A DNA stretch of 64,000 bases from Oscillospiraceae bacterium (GTDB lineage Bacteria; Bacillota; Clostridia; Oscillospirales; Ruminococcaceae). This document shows positions 52,289 through 60,833 of this stretch, in pieces. Location of the stretch: the NCBI GenBank assembly GCA_031266415.1, contig JAISBB010000001.1, positions 1 to 64,000 on the forward strand. The letters run 5' to 3'. Within the stretch, counting starts at the first letter, position 1, and each line of letters opens with the position of its first letter. The translations under genes and the position numbers were made by a program. The notes under the pieces are model-generated. The model saw nothing but the letters and a program-made list of their open reading frames with translations. It had not been told where the DNA came from and did no database searches.

Positions 52289-54421
52289 TTACACAAGTCC
52301 ATTGAGTAGTTTACTCCTTGCAGTAGCGTCTTTTTTCAGATCTTTTATGCGCTTCGCGGATGCTTTCTCTCCAGCTATACTTGTATTTAAAGAGTCCACC
52401 GCAACCGCATAATTGCTCTCTGCTTGTTTCTGTTCTGCGGTTGTCTTGATCATCAAAGTCGAAATAGTATTACAAAAAGATACCACAACAGGTTGGATCT
52501 TATTGAAAAGTCCATCTCCACCGAACAACCATCCATGAACTTCCTCAGGTGTGGAGTCTCTCCCCTGAAAAGAAACACCATCTTCCAAAGCACTTCGTAA
52601 TTTTTCCGGAGTAACATCAATTTCAAAATTTCCGAAAGAAGCCCCGAAATCAGCTCTAAAATTAATTCCCACCGCCCCCAGTTTAAATTGTGTTTGTAAA
52701 TTAACACTTTTTGAAAATTGGCTACGGAATTCGTTAAAACAACTAATGGTAGCTTGCGAAAGACTTCCATAGCTTTCGATGTGAGTCTGCAACTCCTCGG
52801 CACTGAACTTTTTGCGAACTTCATAATCAAGTACAGAGGTGATTTGTGAAGTGGAAAATGTTCTTTTCGTCCCCGCCAAAACAGAATTCAAAAAGTCAAC
52901 AGCAGTAACAACATCGCCCACTATTTCTTCCGCACCTCGTATTTTCTTGCAAGGATTATCACGCAGATTAAAGCAAAGATCGCCCACAACCCAAGAAGAA
53001 CCTTTTTGTACATTAACCGGAAACAAACCGGGACCATCAACTTTTTTTCCATCAACAAAAACAACAGGCACAGCAGCAGGAACAACAGTATGGGATAGAG
53101 TAACGCTTGGCATCCCAGCGTCAACACCGCCCGCTGAAATTGAAATTACATGCGGCACAACACCCAGCCGTTGCTCAAAAATTAATTCATTCTCCGCCCT
53201 ACGAGCCTGCCAACCCACATCAAAAAAATCAACAACTGCTTTTGTTACGTTCCCCCAAAAATCCCTGAAACTTTTCAAACCATCAACTCTACTTGCCATC
53301 CACTCTAAATCTGTGTAGGTGCAAACATTAAAGCCACGTGCGGCGTTGGCATCTTTTATTGTAATACCGACCTTCTGCAACAAGCGGTCATCGGCCGTTT
53401 GCAAATCACCAAACCAACAAAAATTAATGACGCGACCATCAGAATTTGGGAAAATGGTATACTTGCACTGGTGACCATTAATTGCGATAGTTACTTTAAC
53501 ACAAAAAAAACGATCGTCCCCCACCCAGGGGGAAAAATCTGGAGTAGCCAAAGCATGAACAAGTTCGGCACTTGTTTTATGTATTGTTTCGTCAAAATCA
53601 ATCTTGTGAAAAATAGGTTTCACTTCTTCAAAAAAAACATTAAATCTGGGAGGTAAATTATTCACAGTTTTTTTCTTAAAAAGTTCGCGAATCGCCTCCT
53701 GATTTTCCACACAAAAATCTACTAATTTTGCGATAGCCACATGGTTAACTGGAGCAATTGGGTGTACGCCTGCACTTTCCGCTGCCTTTTGTTCCCTTTG
53801 ATATTCGTCAAAAAATGCTTGCAGTAAATCGGGCAAACGTTCTAATTCCCTAGTAAAAACTCCAACAGGCTGTGTTACTAAAGCAAACCGCAAACTTTCG
53901 CACGACCTTGAAGTGTCAACCAAATTGTCCATCGCAAGGCGCACAGCTAATAACCCGGCTTTACCAATTTCTGGATAAGTATCTTCAAAAGTATCAGGCT
54001 CAGGATCAAAATCCATGCTGTTACCAAGAGAAGCACCACCTTGAGCCAGACTAAAAGTTAACAAAAGTTCGTCCAAAGGAGAGTTAACGGTAATCTCAAC
54101 AGAATCTGATTTGTTTTCTATTTTATCTCCAAAAACACTGAAAGGGACAGCCAAAGCTTTTTTTTGTTCATCCGTTAATTGCCCAACAGTCCGGTTTTTT
54201 TGAATTAAAGCAGTCATTGCCTGACGCGCACCTTCTGCCGCAGATTTGGCCACTGAAACATACTCGGTTGTTTTTCGTGCATTAATTTTGGCAGTCCAAC
54301 TTTTTTTTTCATTGCTACGACATAGCTCTACAGTTGGCAGTTTCCCGGAACCAAATGTCGACCCTGGTCCTGGGCGCCCAGCAAATCGTGAACCACCAAC
54401 ATATCCCAATCCATAACCCAT
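52289..54421 (-). CDS. fliD: FliD-like flagellar filament cap protein, divergent
   Basis: This 710-residue protein is much diverged. Support for FliD comes from the operon position between the FlgL-like and FliS-like genes and from the C-terminal part, where a GDGLFNKIQPVVVSF segment is followed by two long helices (SLNTSIAGEKASAKRIKDLK), as in the FliD end that packs in the cap. The N-terminal Gly-rich start (GYGLGYVGGSRFAG) differs from usual FliD. The middle is beta-rich, as expected of surface-exposed D2-D3 domains. A GAGGAGG lies ten bases before the ATG. FliD caps the growing filament and aids flagellin folding. Confidence 0.6.
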   Translation of the reverse strand: MGYGLGYVGGSRFAGRPGPGSTFGSGKLPTVELCRSNEKKSWTAKINARKTTEYVSVAKSAAEGARQAMTALIQKNRTVGQLTDEQKKALAVPFSVFGDKIENKSDSVEITVNSPLDELLLTFSLAQGGASLGNSMDFDPEPDTFEDTYPEIGKAGLLAVRLAMDNLVDTSRSCESLRFALVTQPVGVFTRELERLPDLLQAFFDEYQREQKAAESAGVHPIAPVNHVAIAKLVDFCVENQEAIRELFKKKTVNNLPPRFNVFFEEVKPIFHKIDFDETIHKTSAELVHALATPDFSPWVGDDRFFCVKVTIAINGHQCKYTIFPNSDGRVINFCWFGDLQTADDRLLQKVGITIKDANAARGFNVCTYTDLEWMASRVDGLKSFRDFWGNVTKAVVDFFDVGWQARRAENELIFEQRLGVVPHVISISAGGVDAGMPSVTLSHTVVPAAVPVVFVDGKKVDGPGLFPVNVQKGSSWVVGDLCFNLRDNPCKKIRGAEEIVGDVVTAVDFLNSVLAGTKRTFSTSQITSVLDYEVRKKFSAEELQTHIESYGSLSQATISCFNEFRSQFSKSVNLQTQFKLGAVGINFRADFGASFGNFEIDVTPEKLRSALEDGVSFQGRDSTPEEVHGWLFGGDGLFNKIQPVVVSFCNTISTLMIKTTAEQKQAESNYAVAVDSLNTSIAGEKASAKRIKDLKKDATARSKLLNGLV

Positions 54422-54491
54422 TTGAAATCAACCTCCTCAGGCAATTAACAAAAAAACCAAAATCAGCAGAAAACCAATAACCAATGATAAA

Positions 54492-55595
54492 TCAAAAACG
54501 AAATGCTGCTGCTTGCTTTTGTGCCTGCATTAACATAGAAAGAGACATAACCAAAAAATGTTCTTGCCGGCCTAGCTCGTCAAGTTCAAAAACCACTTCT
54601 TCTTCTCCGAGAATGTTCATGTTCTTTAGCCGCTCTATTGCATCTGCGAGTTTTTCTTCTGCTCCTTTTTTTGCCTCTTCTAATTTTAATTTAATAGTAT
54701 CAACATAACCGATAGCTTTTTGAATTAGTTGCGAAACAGAGTTGGAACAAGTCGAAGCCAAGATGCGAATTTTACCTCTCTCTTCATCGTTATAACTACC
54801 GCCACCTGGCACTCTGGCAACATGCCCTGCCCAAACGGCGCAAAGAGCCTCCAAAAGAGCTATGGGTTGATTGAAAACAAGGTCAACAGGCTCTCCTAGT
54901 GGGTCCACATCGGCCGCCTGATGCATCTCGCCGCCTGTCATTGAAATTTTTGTTTGGTCGAAAAGAAGCGCCCCACAAACACCAAAATCAATCGATTTGC
55001 CACCAATATTTATCAAAAATTTTTCCGCTTTTGTTGTAACAACAGCAACATCCTCAGAAGTAACAACACCAGGCATTTGTCCATTCGCACCTCCGCCATC
55101 ACCACGCACAGCAATACCCTTATATGTCATCACATAACCCTCGTTTGCTGGAGAAACACCAAAAATCGGTCCCTCATCTAACCCACGGCCTCCGAAAAAA
55201 GAAACACCACCCAAAGAAGTATTGAATACTTTCAGTAAAGTCGATTTAAAACTATCTATGATAGCATTAAAATTATCAGGGGGTTCATCCATCGTCATGA
55301 ATTCCATCATTTCACTTGCAACTTTCTCATAAAATGGAAACAAATCAGTCTGAATTATTCGCTCTCTTTGTGAATGAAAAATGCCTACCTCACTAATTTT
55401 TTTCAGATCTTGGTTGCCCTCACAAAGAGTTTTCAACCACACACGGGAAGCTCCTTCCGCTTCTACATCACCGGCAGCATCACTACGCGACTGTTTTGAA
55501 CTCAGTCTGTTTTTTTTCAGGTCAATATTAAGAAATATTGACCTGAAATTCTGATATGGCAAACTCCAATCTCCACCACAAGAACTAGATCGCAT
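54492..55595 (-). CDS. flgL: FlgL-like hook-filament junction protein, divergent
   Basis: Support for FlgL comes from three places. Near residues 27-70 there is a helix with RLSSKQSRSDAAGD, the equivalent of the flagellin/FlgL LSSGKRI..SDDP region. Residues 130-145 contain VSFFGGRGLDEGPIF, matching the FlgL FSGTKT..PF motif. The last 60 residues form the helix typical of the flagellin-like C-terminus. FlgL joins the hook-associated protein FlgK to the filament. AGAGGTG precedes the ATG by seven bases. A perfect 15-base hairpin lies inside the early coding region (55515-55548). Confidence 0.62.
   Translation of the reverse strand: MRSSSCGGDWSLPYQNFRSIFLNIDLKKNRLSSKQSRSDAAGDVEAEGASRVWLKTLCEGNQDLKKISEVGIFHSQRERIIQTDLFPFYEKVASEMMEFMTMDEPPDNFNAIIDSFKSTLLKVFNTSLGGVSFFGGRGLDEGPIFGVSPANEGYVMTYKGIAVRGDGGGANGQMPGVVTSEDVAVVTTKAEKFLINIGGKSIDFGVCGALLFDQTKISMTGGEMHQAADVDPLGEPVDLVFNQPIALLEALCAVWAGHVARVPGGGSYNDEERGKIRILASTCSNSVSQLIQKAIGYVDTIKLKLEEAKKGAEEKLADAIERLKNMNILGEEEVVFELDELGRQEHFLVMSLSMLMQAQKQAAAFRF
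55515..55548. repeat. perfect 15-bp inverted repeat inside the flgL-like gene
   Basis: TTTCAGGTCAATATT (55515-55529) and its exact reverse complement (55534-55548) flank a four-base loop. It lies about 50-80 bases into the coding region and is translated as part of the N-terminal helix. In the mRNA it would form a very stable hairpin soon after the start codon. Confidence 0.85.
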
Positions 55596-55624
55596 TAAAA
55601 AACACCTCTTTTTTTAACAATCCT

Positions 55625-57169
55625 TTATCTTCCCAACCCTGCAATAATTTTTAATGTTTGCAGGAGTATTTCCAACACTTGCTGCAAGGAAGCAACGGTA
55701 ACGGAAAATCTCTGCTGCCGCAGCTGCAACTCATTTTTTGAAATTGTAAATTTTTCACGCGCGCTAACCGCTAACGTTTGGTAGACTTCTTGGCCTAACT
55801 TTTGTTTTTCTCGCAGCCGCTCAACACCATACGCCAATCTCAAAAAAATTTGTCCCGGGACCTCTGCACAAGAAAATTCGCCAAATCCCAAATCAATGTG
55901 ATTATGCGGCCCATCAATGTTTTGAAAAAGCCGGGTGGTAACTGCTTGGCCCACCAAAGCTGGATTGGCAGCCCAAGCATCATCAACAGAGATCAAATCG
56001 TCTGCCCCGAAACTAATCAAACTTGTAGGAACACCGCCACCCACAACATTATTAGTCGCGGTCGCCAAAAAAAGCCCCCAACGACTTAACATCTCTCTGA
56101 TTTCCGCAAAGTCAATGTCCAAATCTCTTTGCAATGGCTGTGACGCGCCAGGGCCAAGAGTGCGATTTCTGTTTTCCGTTCTGTCTAAAGAATTCAACAA
56201 TCCTGGCAACGCACCACCATACTCTGAGGCTCGTTGGAAATAAAAATTACCAACTTTGGTTCTTCCGGCTCCTAGGTTCACTTCAATTTCTTGTTCTTCC
56301 CCACTTGGCTTAACACAAAACAAACGCAAACAAGCTTCAACAGCTGTTTCGTTCTGCCGTTTGTCCCATTCAAAACGAATGTGTTGGCCATTCGGGCCAA
56401 GCAAAACTCGTTCATTTTGCGTTAAAGCTCGGGGCGGATCAACGGCGGGATCCAAAAGAGGCCCGCCCTCTAAACGTAAAACTACACGTTCCGGACCATT
56501 AGGCTCTTCGGACGAAAACTCAGTTTCAAACGGAATTATCTCCCGAAGTTGATCTAATAAACGGTCGCGTTCATCTTCAAGGTTAACAGGTGGCACCTCA
56601 GGGAGCCAAGTTGTCACAATTGCATCATCAATGCGCCGAATTTGGTGCAACAAATCATTAATTTTAGCAACATCCGCCGCGATTTTCTGTTCCACTTGTC
56701 CGGTTATGCGCTCAATTCCCACAATTATTTCATTAAAAGTGAAACACAATTGCTGCGCTGCGATTAATACTTTTTCTTTAACACCAGGCGCTGTATCATC
56801 GTCCCTACATTCTATAAGGGCATCATTAAAATCAGAGAAACAAGCTGCCAACTTTACAGGATCACGAGGGTTAGCAGGGTCAACAACCATTGTCGAATTT
56901 CCCAACAAGTTAAGAACTCTTGACATTGCGTCTTGCTGAATCTCAAACAACGCGTTCATTGCATTTTGGGAACGTAACTGCCCCTCCATTTGATGATCTT
57001 CAAGTCGTTCGGCATGCAGTTTAATAATACCGCTTCCTGATTCCACAAACATAATTTCGGCACCATGTGCACCTGATGTGTCCATCCGCGATACATCATC
57101 AGCAATCCGTTGCATCGCCTCAAGGTTAAGCTTTAATGTGCGCCCAGCTGCACCAATTCCCTTTGGCAT
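55625..57169 (-). CDS. flgK: FlgK-like hook-associated protein 1, divergent
   Basis: The protein begins IGAAGRTLKLNLEAMQRIAD, in the place of the conserved D0 helix of FlgK. Around residues 165-215 it has KINDLLHQIRRIDDAI then LEDERDRLLDQLREIIPFE, the best match to the FlgK NDLRDQRD..LL segment, and later FGADDLISVDDAWAANP. The C-terminal helix (RQQRFSVTVASLQQVLEILL) also fits. The length of 515 is normal. The N-terminal NIAN..TPGY motif is lost. I chose the ATG at 57169, eight bases after AAGG. FlgK is the first hook-filament junction protein and the client of FlgN. Confidence 0.7.
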   Translation of the reverse strand: MPKGIGAAGRTLKLNLEAMQRIADDVSRMDTSGAHGAEIMFVESGSGIIKLHAERLEDHQMEGQLRSQNAMNALFEIQQDAMSRVLNLLGNSTMVVDPANPRDPVKLAACFSDFNDALIECRDDDTAPGVKEKVLIAAQQLCFTFNEIIVGIERITGQVEQKIAADVAKINDLLHQIRRIDDAIVTTWLPEVPPVNLEDERDRLLDQLREIIPFETEFSSEEPNGPERVVLRLEGGPLLDPAVDPPRALTQNERVLLGPNGQHIRFEWDKRQNETAVEACLRLFCVKPSGEEQEIEVNLGAGRTKVGNFYFQRASEYGGALPGLLNSLDRTENRNRTLGPGASQPLQRDLDIDFAEIREMLSRWGLFLATATNNVVGGGVPTSLISFGADDLISVDDAWAANPALVGQAVTTRLFQNIDGPHNHIDLGFGEFSCAEVPGQIFLRLAYGVERLREKQKLGQEVYQTLAVSAREKFTISKNELQLRQQRFSVTVASLQQVLEILLQTLKIIAGLGR

Positions 57170-57186
57170 TTCTTTCACCTTCTTTT

Positions 57187-57609
57187 TTAAAAAATAATAT
57201 CAACTTGTTCGCCTTTGGCAGCGGAAACCAACTCTGCAAAGTTACCGCAACATTCCAACTGCCCTTTTGTTATTCTAATCAATTCGTTTAATAAATCTTC
57301 AAATTTTTTAAAAATTGTTTTAAATTTTGCATATGCCTGCTGCGTTTTTATTTTTTCATCTTCATTTACAAATTTCATATTTTGTATCACATCACTTAAC
57401 TTCACATTTTTTATTTTCCATGTTTTTAAAAGATCCCGATATTTTCTGTCAAATCCTTTCGCACGCATAAAAAAAGGCTGCTCTCTAACTGCAATATTTT
57501 TTAAAGAATTTTGATTGCGAGAAATTAATACTTTCTTCTTTTCTTCTTGAAAAGCTAAATATTCACTGTAAAACGCTGTTAATTCTTCAATAAACGCCAA
57601 CATACTCAT
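57187..57609 (-). CDS. flgN: FlgN-like flagellar export chaperone
   Basis: This helical 140-residue protein has the FlgN pattern of two long N-terminal helices, with YLAFQEEKKKVLISRNQNSL and IAVREQPFF, equivalent to the family ...EK..aLi..d...L..i...Eq. A further helical segment ends with CCGNFAELV. FlgN carries FlgK and FlgL to the export gate. GAGGAGG lies seven bases before the ATG, which I set at 57609. It lies between the FlgM-like and FlgK-like genes, the typical Firmicutes order. Confidence 0.75.
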   Translation of the reverse strand: MSMLAFIEELTAFYSEYLAFQEEKKKVLISRNQNSLKNIAVREQPFFMRAKGFDRKYRDLLKTWKIKNVKLSDVIQNMKFVNEDEKIKTQQAYAKFKTIFKKFEDLLNELIRITKGQLECCGNFAELVSAAKGEQVDIIF

Positions 57610-57621
57610 CAAGAAGCCTCC

Positions 57622-57915
57622 TCATGCTAACGCAATCATATCAAAAGCTACCTTTTGTGGATCAACAAAATATTGACCACTTCGCACTAAATTCTTAATT
57701 TGGTTTAATTTAGAACTCCCAGGGTGCTCACGAATATCACTTACAATTCTACTTGTCATGTTCAAAATTTCCACAAGTTCATTTGAAAATACACACTCGT
57801 CCACACTCAAATCCGACATGCCAGAGGAAACTTTACGCCGTTTTTTCTTTTTATCAACATTGGGAACATCTGCTATGAAATTACTTTGTGTCACATTGTA
57901 TTTATTAATTAACAT
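57622..57915 (-). CDS. flgM: anti-sigma-28 factor FlgM
   Basis: FlgM holds the flagellar sigma factor SigD/FliA inactive until the hook is complete and is then exported. The C-terminal 30 residues, SSKLNQIKNLVRSGQYFVDP then KVAFDMIALA, match the FlgM family pattern of a helix, G-Y-x-V-D and a second helix. The N-terminal half is basic and likely disordered, as usual. It is the first gene of the operon and is preceded by a sigma-28-type promoter, which would make a feedback loop. Confidence 0.85.
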   Translation of the reverse strand: MLINKYNVTQSNFIADVPNVDKKKKRRKVSSGMSDLSVDECVFSNELVEILNMTSRIVSDIREHPGSSKLNQIKNLVRSGQYFVDPQKVAFDMIALA

Positions 57916-57950
57916 TCCAAAAACCCCCCGTCATCAATGTTATATTGAAA

Positions 57951-57977
57951 TTATCGGCACTTTTCAAAAAAAATTGA
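57951..57977 (-). promoter_or_regulatory. sigma-28 (SigD/FliA)-type promoter of the flagellar tip operon
   Basis: On the minus strand, GCCGATAA (57958-57951) is an exact match to the sigma-28 -10 core. TCAA (57977-57974) lies exactly 15 bases before it, close to the TAAA -35 consensus. Transcription would start about 30 bases before the flgM start codon. A standard sigma-A pair is not evident here. Confidence 0.75.
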
Positions 57978-58009
57978 GCCTCGGCCCTTCGCTTACAGCG
58001 ACCTCATAC

Positions 58010-59971
58010 CTATTCTCCCAAGTCAGCCGTATTTTCTGCACCTTGGGTTACAAAATTCGCCGTATTGTTAATAGTCCACTTTACCTTCTTTTCATCAAAA
58101 TCAAACTCACATTCCTTAAAAATATCTCCATTTATCAAAACTTGCACTGTGTGAATTCCTTTCGCTGTAAATTGCGGTTTCCAATTTCGAACATCTGTTA
58201 TATCAATTGTTTCCTCTGTAATCACCTTATCATCCATAATCGCCGTTAAGGCAACTTCTTTATTCATTTTTGGTAAAACTACGGTTAATGTTAATGTTTT
58301 TGCATCTGTAATACCAGAACTTGCTTGCACATCAACTTGCGTTCCCACCTCAATTTCAACCCCAGGCTCTGGATTTTGGCGCAAAACAATATCTTTGGGT
58401 TCTTCACTATTCACGTAAGTAACATCGCCCAAACGCAACTTCATCCCCTCTAAAAGTGTTGTTGCACTTGAAAGTACAAATTTGCTGAGATTGGGGGTCT
58501 TCACCATTTTTTCTTCAACACCACCACTAACATAAACCGTAACCTCAGAACCAACCAACACATCCACCCCAACTGTTGGATGTGTCCTCATAACAAGCCC
58601 CTCGTTAACTTCATCGCTAAAACTTCTAATTTCTTTTACATCGATTCCTAAATTTTTTAATTCTGCCATTGCCGCATTATATTCTTTTCCAATAACATCC
58701 GGCATTTTTATAATTTTCTGACCTAGACTTATTTTTATTGAGATACCAGTACCTTTTTTTACACAGCGCCCTGCTTTCGGTATTTGGTCACATATTTCAC
58801 CTTCTGCATATTTGTCGCTGTATTCTGTTGTTTCTGCCTGAATTACAAAATCAGAATATTCGCTAGCACCTTTCACATATTCAAACTTCTCACCTAACAA
58901 ATTCGGAACCACAACATCTTGCGCTGAAGAAAACAATCCACTTAAAAACATTGCTCCAACAACAATTGCAACCGCCACAAAGCAACATCCCATTGATATC
59001 ATCATAAGCAACTTTATCCAAGAGATCCCTTCTTCTTTTTCATTCGTTACATCTTTATTTTTTGTACTTTTTTCAATTGATTCCCTTTGTTTTAATTTGC
59101 CAGCTTGCATCTGCTGTCCCTTATCATATGTAAAAACTTTAGCTGGGTTTTGCTTAAGTAACACCACGGCATTTAACATATCAGCGGCCGATTGGTATCT
59201 ATTTCGTGGATCTTTTTGCAACGCCCTCATTATAATCTGTTCTATTCCAACTGGCAGTGTTTTATTAAGTTGCCGTGGATATATTGGTTGTGATTGTATT
59301 TGTTTCAATGCCACAGAAACGGGGTTATCTGCTTCAAATGGTAATTTCCCTGTTACCATCTCAAAAAGCATTACACCAATTGAATATATATCGGTTTTTT
59401 CATCAACATTTCCACCTTTTGCCTGCTCTGGACTAATATAGTGAACCGACCCGATTGCTTTCTCTGTAATAGTTCTAGTGTCATTTCTAGCAAAACGCGC
59501 AATTCCAAAATCCATTACTTTCACTAAACCATTTCTCAGCAACATTATGTTTTGCGGTTTTACGTCTCTGTGAACAACACCTTTGTCGTGCGCGTGCTGA
59601 AGTGCTTTCAAAATTGGGATGACAAAATAAACTGCCTCTTGCCAGGAAAGTACCTTTTTCTTTTTAAGATACTCATCTAAAGTTATTCCATCAATATATT
59701 CCATCACAATCCATTGAGAAGATTCATTAAAACTCACATCAAAAATACGAACAATGTTGGGACTTGAAAGGGTAGCAATCGCTTTGGACTCGTTTTTAAA
59801 TCGTTTAAGGAATTCTGGGTTTGTTAAATATTCATCTCGCAATATTTTCACAGCAACAGTAGCTTCATTGATTTCGTCAGTTGCCTTATAGACATTTGAC
59901 ATTCCACCAACACCTATTAATTCCTTAATTAAGTACCTACCACTGAGCCTTTTCCCCACATATTTGTCCAT
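58010..59971 (-). CDS. prkC: Ser/Thr protein kinase PrkC with PASTA domains
   Basis: PrkC is a membrane kinase that senses muropeptides or lipid II and controls growth and division. The cytoplasmic kinase domain (about residues 12-270) has LIGVGGMSNVYKATD, VAVKIL, VVHRDVKPQNIMLL and VMDFGIARFAR. A membrane helix follows near residues 320-348. Outside are three PASTA repeats (about 355-425, 425-490 and 495-560) and a beta-rich C-terminal domain. AGAGGA lies nine bases before the ATG. The prpC and rlmN genes are upstream, the conserved order. Confidence 0.95.
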   Translation of the reverse strand: MDKYVGKRLSGRYLIKELIGVGGMSNVYKATDEINEATVAVKILRDEYLTNPEFLKRFKNESKAIATLSSPNIVRIFDVSFNESSQWIVMEYIDGITLDEYLKKKKVLSWQEAVYFVIPILKALQHAHDKGVVHRDVKPQNIMLLRNGLVKVMDFGIARFARNDTRTITEKAIGSVHYISPEQAKGGNVDEKTDIYSIGVMLFEMVTGKLPFEADNPVSVALKQIQSQPIYPRQLNKTLPVGIEQIIMRALQKDPRNRYQSAADMLNAVVLLKQNPAKVFTYDKGQQMQAGKLKQRESIEKSTKNKDVTNEKEEGISWIKLLMMISMGCCFVAVAIVVGAMFLSGLFSSAQDVVVPNLLGEKFEYVKGASEYSDFVIQAETTEYSDKYAEGEICDQIPKAGRCVKKGTGISIKISLGQKIIKMPDVIGKEYNAAMAELKNLGIDVKEIRSFSDEVNEGLVMRTHPTVGVDVLVGSEVTVYVSGGVEEKMVKTPNLSKFVLSSATTLLEGMKLRLGDVTYVNSEEPKDIVLRQNPEPGVEIEVGTQVDVQASSGITDAKTLTLTVVLPKMNKEVALTAIMDDKVITEETIDITDVRNWKPQFTAKGIHTVQVLINGDIFKECEFDFDEKKVKWTINNTANFVTQGAENTADLGE

Positions 59972-60095
59972 AGATTTTAATCCTCTCGACGTTTGATTAA
60001 ACGAATTACAACTTTAAAATAACAATTAAAAAACAGTTTATCATTTTTCTTTCATGCTTTTTAAAGCTCGTTCTTTTCAAATAAAAGAAATCTAA

Positions 60096-60833
60096 TTATT
60101 CTTTTGCAAGTACCACTGTAATATTGTCGTTCCCCCCACGCACAAGAGCCAAATTAACAAGTTCATCCACTGCCTTTTGAATCTCGCATTTTTCAATAAC
60201 AGCAATCATTTCTTTTTTTGTAACACAGCTATACAATCCATCTGAACAAATCAAAATTTTATCATCTGCAGTAATCTCACAACAAGCATAACTTGGAATT
60301 ACCTTTGGCTTTAACCCCAAGACCTTAACTAAGCAATTTTTATTAGGATGTTTACTTGCTTCTTTAGGTGAAATTTGCCCACTGTCAAGCAAAACTTGAA
60401 CCACCGAATGATCTTTCGTTAATTGTTTTGCTGTTCCACCAGAAATCAAATAAATTCTGCTGTCGCCAACATTTGCAGCCTGCAGTATTCCATTAAACAA
60501 CACCATACTAACAATTGTTGTACTCATTCCACTGAATTTACTATCTTCATTTGCCTTTGCCAGCACGGCATCGTTTGCACGTTTAATCGACTCTATAACT
60601 ACCTGCTTTACTGCATTGTCATCAAGTGTTAACGCAATGCTTTCTTTTATGAAATCACTTGCATATGCAACAGCTGTTTTACTTGCAACTTCTCCAGCAT
60701 TTTCGCCACCTAAACCATCACAAACAACAACCCACAATTTATCTTTTTCTTTCCCAAAAGCAAATGCATCTTGGTTAATTAAGCGTTTTTTCCCAATATC
60801 GGTCTTTCCATAAATTAAAAACACAGACCTCAC
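60096..60833 (-). CDS. prpC: PP2C-type protein phosphatase PrpC
   Basis: PrpC reverses PrkC phosphorylation. The PP2C metal-binding motifs are complete: KKRLINQDAF, VVCDGLGGENAGE, NVGDSRIYLI, LICSDGLYSC and GGNDNITVVL. The start is GTG overlapping the rlmN stop by four bases (GTGA), with GAGGG upstream, so the two are translationally coupled. The gap to prkC is 124 bases. Confidence 0.95.
   Translation of the reverse strand: MRSVFLIYGKTDIGKKRLINQDAFAFGKEKDKLWVVVCDGLGGENAGEVASKTAVAYASDFIKESIALTLDDNAVKQVVIESIKRANDAVLAKANEDSKFSGMSTTIVSMVLFNGILQAANVGDSRIYLISGGTAKQLTKDHSVVQVLLDSGQISPKEASKHPNKNCLVKVLGLKPKVIPSYACCEITADDKILICSDGLYSCVTKKEMIAVIEKCEIQKAVDELVNLALVRGGNDNITVVLAKE

Noticed and set aside
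52289-57178. Phage structural proteins as an explanation for the large Ala/Gly-rich proteins
   Set aside because: The gene order FlgM-FlgN-FlgK-FlgL-FliD-FliS, the clear FlgM, the FlgK and FlgL motif matches and the sigma-28 promoter favour flagellar origin, and no terminase, portal or capsid gene is present.
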